Source of the DNA: Liriodendron chinense
Lineage: Eukaryota; Streptophyta; Magnoliopsida; Magnoliales; Magnoliaceae
Length of the DNA stretch: 64,000 bases
NCBI GenBank assembly: GCA_003013855.2
Contig: PVNU02000868.1
Coordinates: forward strand, 496,001 to 560,000
Reading direction: 5' to 3'
Part shown: positions 57,763 to 64,000 of the stretch, piece after piece
Layout: every line of letters starts with the position of its first letter
Position numbering within the stretch: position 1 is the stretch's first letter
Notes under the pieces: generated by a model
Told to the model about the DNA's origin: nothing
Seen by the model: only the letters and a program-made list of their open reading frames with translations
The model's database searches: none
Program-made: the position numbers and the translations under genes

Positions 57763-59556
57763 TAGGGCTGTACACAATTCAATTTATGATCAATTTATTG
57801 ATCGAATCGAATCGAACAAATTGAATCGAATCGAATTATTTTCCAAGATCAATTCAATTCAATTTTTTTAAAAAGAAAAAATTTCAATTTCAATATTTGG
57901 TTCCGATCGATCGAATCGAATCGAAAATCGAATTGATCTATATCGAATTGAATCGATTGATCAAATTGAATTGAATATATATATATAATGAAATAGATAC
58001 ATCATGCCGTCCATTCATTTTTACATCTAAATTTAAGGAAAAATTCCAAAAAATCAGAAAGATATGTATCTCAGATTACTACACCACAACAAAACAATGG
58101 GGATTGAACGTCCACCATTAAATTCTTCCTAGGGCCCATTATAATGTTTATTTGTCATCCAACCTGTTGATAAGGTCACATATACCTTGAGGAAGGGGAA
58201 AAAAATATATCAGCTTGATACCAAACTTCTAAGACCTCAAAAAGTTTTCAACAATAAGTGTCAATCCCCCATTGTTTTCTTGTGGTGTGGTCCACTTGAG
58301 ATTTGGATGTCTCATTTTTGGGATAATGTCTTAGAATTAGATGGAAAATGGATGGAGGGCCTAGATAAAACACATACACCATGGTGGGGCCCACAGAACT
58401 TTGAAACCACCCTTTTGCATATCCGCGCCTACCCAAGAGTCCAAGATGAATCGGATTGCGTACTTAGTAACTCAATGAGCTTGGCGTACTGAGTAAACTC
58501 TGTGGGGCCCACGGTGATTTATTCATTTTATCCACTCCGTTCATCTACTTTAAAAGATAATTTTATGGCTCGAGCCCAAAATTGAAGCGTATACAAAGCT
58601 CAAGTGGCACACACCACAGGAAACAGTGTGAATTGATCCTCTACCGTTGAAAAATTATCGTAGGCCGCAAAAGTTTTGAATCAAGCTAATATTTGTGTTT
58701 TTCATTCATACATGTCTACCTGATCTTACAAACAGGTTGGATGACAAATAAATGTCACTGTGGGCCCTAGGAAGGTTTCAAGGGTGGTAATCATTATTCC
58801 CACTTTTTCATGAGGCATGGTCCACCCACCTTTCGAATATGCTTCAATTTTGGGCTCAACGGCTAAAATGAGCAGGTAAAACGAATGGATGGTGTCATAA
58901 ACCAAATGCATTCAAAGTAGGCCTGACTAAGTTTACTCAATATGACAAAAGCATACTAACTTAGTATGCAATTTAAAGTTCGCCCAAGAGTGAATTAAGT
59001 GTTACGTTGGTAACAACTTAGTGGGTGTTACCCCTACCGTGTGGGGCCTACCTTGATGTATTTTTTGTATATCCATTACGTCCATATCTAATTTTTCGTC
59101 TCATTTTAGGACATGATCCAAAATTATAAGAAGATCAAATCTCAGGTGGACCATACCAAGAGAAAGAGTGATGAATAACCATTAAAAACTATTTTTTCCA
59201 GGCCATAAAAGCTTTGGATTAATATGATCTTTTTAATTTCCATGTATGGACTAGTTATTATGCATATGTTCTCAGAAGTATTTCTACTAATATTACTATT
59301 TGAGGTACTATAAAATCTAAACCTACAAAACCTATAAGTTTTCAAATTGCTATGTGTGAAAAATCAAATTGAATTGAATCGAAAAATTCATCAATTCAAT
59401 CTCAATTCAATTCCAAAAAAATTGGGTCAATTCAATTTCAATTCGAAATTTCAAAATTAAGATCAATTCAATTTCAATTTCAATTTTGAAAATTTAAGAT
59501 CAATTCAATTTCAATTTCAGCCAAAATCGAATTGATCGAATCGATGTGCAGCCCTA
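57763..59556. mobile_element. Non-autonomous hAT-type element (1.8 kb), TSD GGTGGGAC
   Basis: Ends TAGGGCTGTACACAATTCAA and (inverted) TAGGGCTGCACATCGATTCG. Perfect 8-bp duplications GGTGGGAC lie at 57755-57762 and 59557-59564. Size of duplication and TAGGGNTG ends are the hAT pattern. The inner flanks are AT-rich TCGAATCGAATTGAA sequences. The middle (about 58000-59330) is made of fold-back repeat halves, apparently inserted later. No transposase. Confidence 0.85.
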
Positions 59557-60431
59557 GGTGGGACCCATAGAGTGGGCCACCAGCTGGGTAGCGAGCCCAG
59601 CGTCCATGGACACCGGCTACTCCCAACGTCAGCGACGCCTCTCCTTCTTCTTTTCTTTCTTTCTCTTTTTTTTCATGGTTTTGATCAAGTGGGGCCCACA
59701 TAAGGGTGATCCACTCCGTCTATCAGGTTCCCCAGCTCATGGGGGACCCAACGAGCCCAATATTAGGGTGGTTGGATTGGTCTACAAACATCAATGTGGG
59801 CTGAGGAAGCTTCGACAGTGGGCATCCTTACCTCCACTGTTTCACATGGTGCGGTCCGCTTAAGATTTGGATCTGGTTCACATTCGGGCCCTGGCCCTAG
59901 AATGACTTGGGAAAATAGATGGACGGTGTGGATACAACATAAACATCAAGGTGGGTCCCACGAATGGGGACCCCATTCACACGTCCAGGTGACGCTGGAC
60001 TGTTCCAGCGTTTGACGTTCCCCTTTTTCTTTCTTGCTTATTTCAAGTGGGGCCCACATAGGTATAATCCAATCCGTTCATCAGGTTCCCCAACTCATGG
60101 GGAAACCGCAGAGTCCAATATTGGACTGGTGATTCAGTCTACAAACATCACTGGTGGGCCATGGAAGTTTCAATAGTGGACATCGTTATCTCCACTAGTT
60201 TTCGATGTTGTGGTCCACCTACGATCTGGATCTGCTTTATTTTTTTTGCGGTTAGTCCTAAAATGGGCTGTAGAAACAGACGGACGGTGTGGATTGAATA
60301 CATGCATCAAAGGGGGGTCCCACGAGTGGGCCCCAATGTCAACGCCCAAAAGGGGCCAGGCGCTGCTGGGCAGCAGCGTCCTCTGGACGCTGACTATCCA
60401 GCGGCCGGGCTTCCCCTCCCTTATCTTTTCT

Positions 60432-60486
60432 TTTTTCTTTTTCTTTTTATAATACTAATAATAATAATTATTATTATTATTATTAC
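60432..60486. repeat. AT-rich trinucleotide tract (TAA)n/(TTA)n
   Basis: TAATACTAATAATAATAATT followed by ATTATTATTATTATTATTAC, making a self-complementary microsatellite. Confidence 0.9.
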
Positions 60487-60564
60487 AGTTATGTGGGGCC
60501 CATTCATGGACGATCCAACCCATCCATCTCATTGCCCATCACAAGGTGGGCCCAAGGAAATAAA

Positions 60565-61294
60565 ATGAAAGGTAAACGAGAAAAAAGGAGGAAAGTTTGC
60601 ACTCACAATGATGGTTGGACAGTTGGATTACCGATCGAACGGTCCGGATGATGATCGGGGTCCTCCAAGCTTGATCTCCTCCTTCAATCTCTCTCTTTCT
60701 CTCTCTTGATCTCCCTCTAAATCTCTCTACTTCTCTCTCTTCTCTCTCTTCTCTCTCTCAAATCTCTTTCTCTTTCTCTCTCCTTTCTTTGCAATGGAAT
60801 TGAGAAGGCCTCCTCTACCCTACGTATGCACTTGTATGGGTAGAGAGGGGGATGCATGAGGTGACGATGATGATGATGGGAGAGGGCATGGGAGGTATGG
60901 GAGGCATGATTAGAGTTGACTTTGGAGGTGAGAGAGTGATGGGGTAGATATGGTGTGTGTAGACTAGGGTGATGAGAGGGGTATGGGTGAGGGTGATGGT
61001 GATTGATTTGACACATTGTTGGGATTTATGCAAGTGGGGCCTACACCACACGTGTATTGCGCGGCCCACCTCGGATTGCGCAAATGATCGCAACTTTCAC
61101 ACCAGGTATCGCAATGGGGCGTGCCACACGGCGTTGGAATCATGGCGCCCGCGCGGTCGCAAGGGTACAAGTCTTAGGTCGTTGCGGTACTAAATCAGGG
61201 TCGCGATCAAGGCTCTCTAATCTGGTCCATCTGGGATGTACCGGGTACCTGAAAACTAAACGTACAAAGGGCAATTCAGGGTATGGGTCTTACA
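60565..61294. other. Gene-free, with CT-rich tract
   Basis: 60686-60785 is a CT-rich imperfect microsatellite. The following G-rich stretch (60835-61015) is full of GATGATGATG and GGGTGAG words. Ends near GGGTCTTACA (61294), a possible LTR end. No gene. Confidence 0.5.
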
Positions 61295-63308
61295 TCGCCT
61301 TCCAAGCCTAAGTGGGTCCAATCACAAGACTAGCATATAGTATAAGCAATAAGCAACCTAGTCTAAGCATGCATAGATACTCAAATGATTAAACAAATCA
61401 AGCTCCTAATCTATGCAACCTAAGTAGACTATAGAGGATGGATCAATTAAGCTCAAGTCTACACAACTAAGTGAAAGTACATCTTGTGTGTGGATGAGCC
61501 TATTTGGTGCCTAGCATACATTCCTATCAAGCATTCATAATTAACAATTAAACATACAATGCTAAGATAACAATGTGCTCAAATACAATCACAAACACAA
61601 GCATGTATAGTAGTTCGACTACTTGTCTACTCCACTTCCGGTTCAAGTACTCAATCCCTTTGAGCACACCGGCATTCACTAGGGAGTTTAAATCTGGTTC
61701 CTCCTAACCAAGGTGTTTTAAATCGGCTCCACCCAACCGAGAAGTTTATAGGTTCCTCCCAACCTATGGGACCTACTCAAGGTCACCTCGAGTCCTACTC
61801 AAGGACAACGCACGTTCATTCCCGTGTCGGAGGCTCCCCCTTGGAGACTTTGTTTAAGCTCGGTAACGAGCCAAGGAGCCCCAAACAGCTCCTAGTCTTT
61901 AGGCCAACAAACAGGCCAAGGAACGGCCAACGTCCCTAGGGTTTTAGGCTCAACTAATAAGCCAAGGATCGGCAAACGACCCTCGTTCGAGTTTGTCAAA
62001 CAAACTCTACACTCAACTCCCACGGGGAATTGAGTGGAAGGACTCTCTATAATGACAACCTTACTTATCGGATGAGCCCCTTGTTCAGCGTCGGTTCGTG
62101 TTGCTTGATCTCCGCTCTCCCGTACTTCAATCAGCTTCCCTTGCTCTCCCGATCATGTTGTCGTTGCGTTGCTAATGCCTCAGCTTCACTTGATCAACTA
62201 CCTTGCAAGTGATGCTTTTGATATGCCCAAGGTGATAGGATGGTAGGTTTGAGATCTCTACAACTTATGGGAATGGGTTGCCTAGAGAGTCTCACCTACA
62301 AAGATCTCATCATAGAGTATTGGATAGGAATATGACTATCAAGATCAATCCAATCTCTAGAGATCAAAAGGAAGACAAGTGTATCTTCTTCTTGAGCTTT
62401 AAATGCTCAATACTTGTGATGAATCACAAGGAATATCACTTGTTTGGGTTAGGAATAGAGCTCTTAATGATCTTCAACGATGGTGGCTCCTATCTCCTCA
62501 AAATCCCCTCTTCTTACTAAAAAATGAATCCCCTTCTTTAAATATATTTTCTTCTAACGATAAAAAAACGGGCAGATTCGCGCATCTCCGATTGATCGGA
62601 AAAAGGTCTGATTGATCGGAGACATGTCTGATTGATCGAAAATCTATCTAGTGAAATCTCAAGAAGATATTCCGATTGATCGGAATCATTGTCTGATTGA
62701 TCGGACAGAACCCTTCGGATGGATCAGAAGACTGTCTGATTGATCGAAAATATGTCCAGTGGTTTTTTAAAGTTGCTAGAACAATTTTCGATTGATCGGA
62801 ACTTCTGTCTGATTGATTGGACTAACCCCTTCCGATCGATCTGAAGACTGTCCGATTGATCGAAAATATGTCCAGTTGATTTTCAAATTTGCTGGAACAA
62901 ATTCTAATTGATCGGAACTTCTGTCCGATGGATCGGAGTCCTATCGGAGCCAATGTCCGATTGATCGGAGATCAATCGAAAACTGCTATTTGAGCTGAAT
63001 TGTATACAGCAGCTTCCACCTCTTTAATTAGTCTAACTTATCATGTTTTTCATGGAATTCTAAGACTAATGATGATGACTAAAGGTATACCTAGTTGGTC
63101 CAAGTCATCTAAGAGGTTATAGTTTTAGGTAGGTTCAAGGCAAGGTACACCAAGGCATCTCTTTTACATGTTTCTTCATCCTTGATGTAGCTGGTCCGTC
63201 TTGAGTTACCGGTCTTCATCTTCATTAAGCTCAACCGATACTAAACTCACTGACCTAAGTGATTGAAAAAAAAGGTGCACTAGTATGCCACAGAAAAGTG
63301 TACTAACA
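61295..63308 (-). mobile_element. Probable LTR in minus orientation (borders incomplete)
   Basis: On the minus strand it would start TGTTAGTACACTTTTCTGTG at 63308. It includes a segment with repeated AAGGTxxTxTxAAATCGGxTCC and CCTCCCAACC words (61690-61770, plus strand) and the near-palindromic array at 62566-62975. I cannot find the left terminus or a target-site duplication. The right end adjoins a fold-back repeat (TTCCCTGTGGTGTGGTCTACC), which would be the target. Tentative. Confidence 0.35.
62566..62975. repeat. Array of about 14 near-palindromic TCCGATTGATCGGA words
   Basis: Units such as TCCGATTGATCGGA, TCTGATTGATCGGA and TCTGATTGATCGAAAAT recur every 20-40 bp. Arms TCCGAT/ATCGGA are inverted around a TG centre. 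The array consists of a larger, roughly 130-bp pattern repeated about three times (GATTGATCGAAAATATGTCCAGTxG at 62739 and 62855; earlier variant at 62631). Confidence 0.85.
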
Positions 63309-64000
63309 TGTTCCCTGTGGTGTGGTCTACCTTTGTTTGTATCCGTCTGATTTTTAGGATACAACATGAACTCAAAGTGGCAGGCCTTATGACGGATTCG
63401 ATGTGGTGCCTACATCACAGGAGGCCTTACACAGTGCATTGTACAAGTGTTGCAGAGGAACCAACCTCGAGCTTTGCTAAGTGGGACCCCCCATGATGTA
63501 CTTGTTTTATCCACGAAGCCCATCCATTTTTCAAGGTCATTTTAGGGCTTGAACCTAAAAAAATGAGGTAGATCTAAATTTTAGGTGGACCACACCATAG
63601 GAAAACAATAATGATTGAATGTCAACCATTAAAAGCCTCCTAAGGCCCACTGTAATGTTTTTTTTTATACATCCAACCTGTTGATTAGGTCATACAGGCT
63701 TGGATGAAGGGAAATATCATCTTGATCCAAGACTTTTGTGGCCCCAAGAAGCTTTTAATGGTGAACGTTCAATCAACATTATTTAACAACCGAACCGAAC
63801 AAAAACAGTGCGAATAGAACATCTACCGTTGAAAAATTCTTTTGGACCACATAAGTTTTGAATCAAGCTTATTTATGTTTTTTCTCTTCATACGAACAGG
63901 CTAGTTGACAAGTAAACAACATTGTGGGCCCTATGAAGGTTTCAATGGTGGAAATCATTATTCCCACTATTTCCTGTAGTATGGTCCACTTGAGCTTTGA
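63309..64000. repeat. Fold-back repeat fragments to the end of the window
   Basis: Two or more half-units: CATGATGTACTTGTTTTATCC, CATCCATTTTTCAAGGTCATTTTAGGG, GTGGACCACACCATAGGAAA, ATCCAACCTGTTGATTAGGTCA. At 63781 there is a short AACCGAACCGAAC word. No gene. Confidence 0.65.

Larger units (their letters stand above)
56380..60560. repeat. Cluster of fold-back (GTGGGCCCAC-type) repeats
   Basis: At least eight half-units in alternating orientation. Each includes a stretch like CACACCGTCCATCCATTTT, TCATTTTAGGGCATGAxCC, CTCAAGTGGACCACACCAC, GAAxAGTGGxGATTGA and AACAGGTTGGATGxCAAATA. They are relatives of the element at 17010-17553 but diverged and overlapping, so I do not give individual borders. 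The hAT-type element at 57763 is inserted in one of them. Confidence 0.7.

Noticed and set aside
53733..61294. One 7.5-kb LTR from CGTAATACCCCG to GGGTCTTACA
   Set aside because: The ends resemble TGTAACACCCC...TTACA LTR termini, but the flanks (GCCTC and TCGCC) are not a duplication and the first base pair of the terminus is changed. Not supported enough to call.
21384..64000. Right terminus of the CACTA element
   Set aside because: I looked for TGTTGTAGTG or a mirrored subterminal array right of 53154 and saw none, so no right end is annotated.
1..64000. tRNA, rRNA or microRNA genes
   Set aside because: No cloverleaf or rRNA segment was recognised; fold-back repeats give hairpins, but these are better explained as MITEs.

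Overview
The window looks like repeat-rich intergenic DNA from a large flowering-plant nuclear genome. It has plant-type LTR retrotransposons, CACTA, MULE and hAT relics, many small fold-back elements, GT-AG introns of about 70-85 bp, and almost no single-copy genes. The ubiquitous fold-back repeats with GTGGGCCCAC-like ends remind me of magnoliid trees, but that assignment is only an inference.

Layout. (1) 1-14.3 kb holds two copies of a diverged segmental duplication (copy A 1-3.4 kb, copy B 8.1-14.3 kb). Each carries one intron-less gene for an unrecognised predicted membrane protein built from a 16-residue HDHAPSIAQEGDVAPV-type repeat and a 15-residue acidic/leucine repeat. Copy B is split by a solo LTR and, 18 bp away in the opposite orientation, a deleted Ty1/copia element; copy A preserves the empty site. 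(2) 14.8-20.9 kb holds two solo LTRs with perfect 5-bp target duplications and, between them, a MULE-type fold-back element with a 9-bp duplication. (3) 21.4-53.2 kb is a Russian doll. A CACTA element (left end at 21384, decayed ORF2 on the minus strand) is split by an LTR (22396-51593, duplication CCCAA). That LTR is itself split by a 24.1-kb Ty3/gypsy Tat-clade element (22514-46600, duplication GATAG) and by another solo LTR (48982-51105, duplication ACTCT). (4) 53.2-64 kb has no recognisable gene. It is filled with fold-back repeats, a 1.8-kb hAT-type element (57763-59556, 8-bp duplication) and a probable minus-strand LTR with a striking array of near-palindromic TCCGATTGATCGGA units.

The Tat element is the centrepiece. 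On the plus strand it carries gag-protease, a candidate phase-0 intron, and RT-RNaseH-archaeal-type RNaseH-integrase, broken by seven in-frame stops, a frameshift and an integrase deletion. On the minus strand, between pol and the 3' LTR, lie two head-to-tail spliced genes for plant-mobile-domain-like proteins. The upstream one (37437-38930) has two nonsense codons. The downstream one (33709-36354) is open for about 853 codons. The rest of the 3' region is a series of unrelated tandem arrays. Each LTR carries a 15-bp array rich in TGAGTCA (bZIP/GCN4-type) motifs upstream of a TATA box.

Taken together, the host-like content is the pair of repeat-protein genes at the left. The rest records successive transposon insertions, many datable relative to one another by nesting and target-site duplications.
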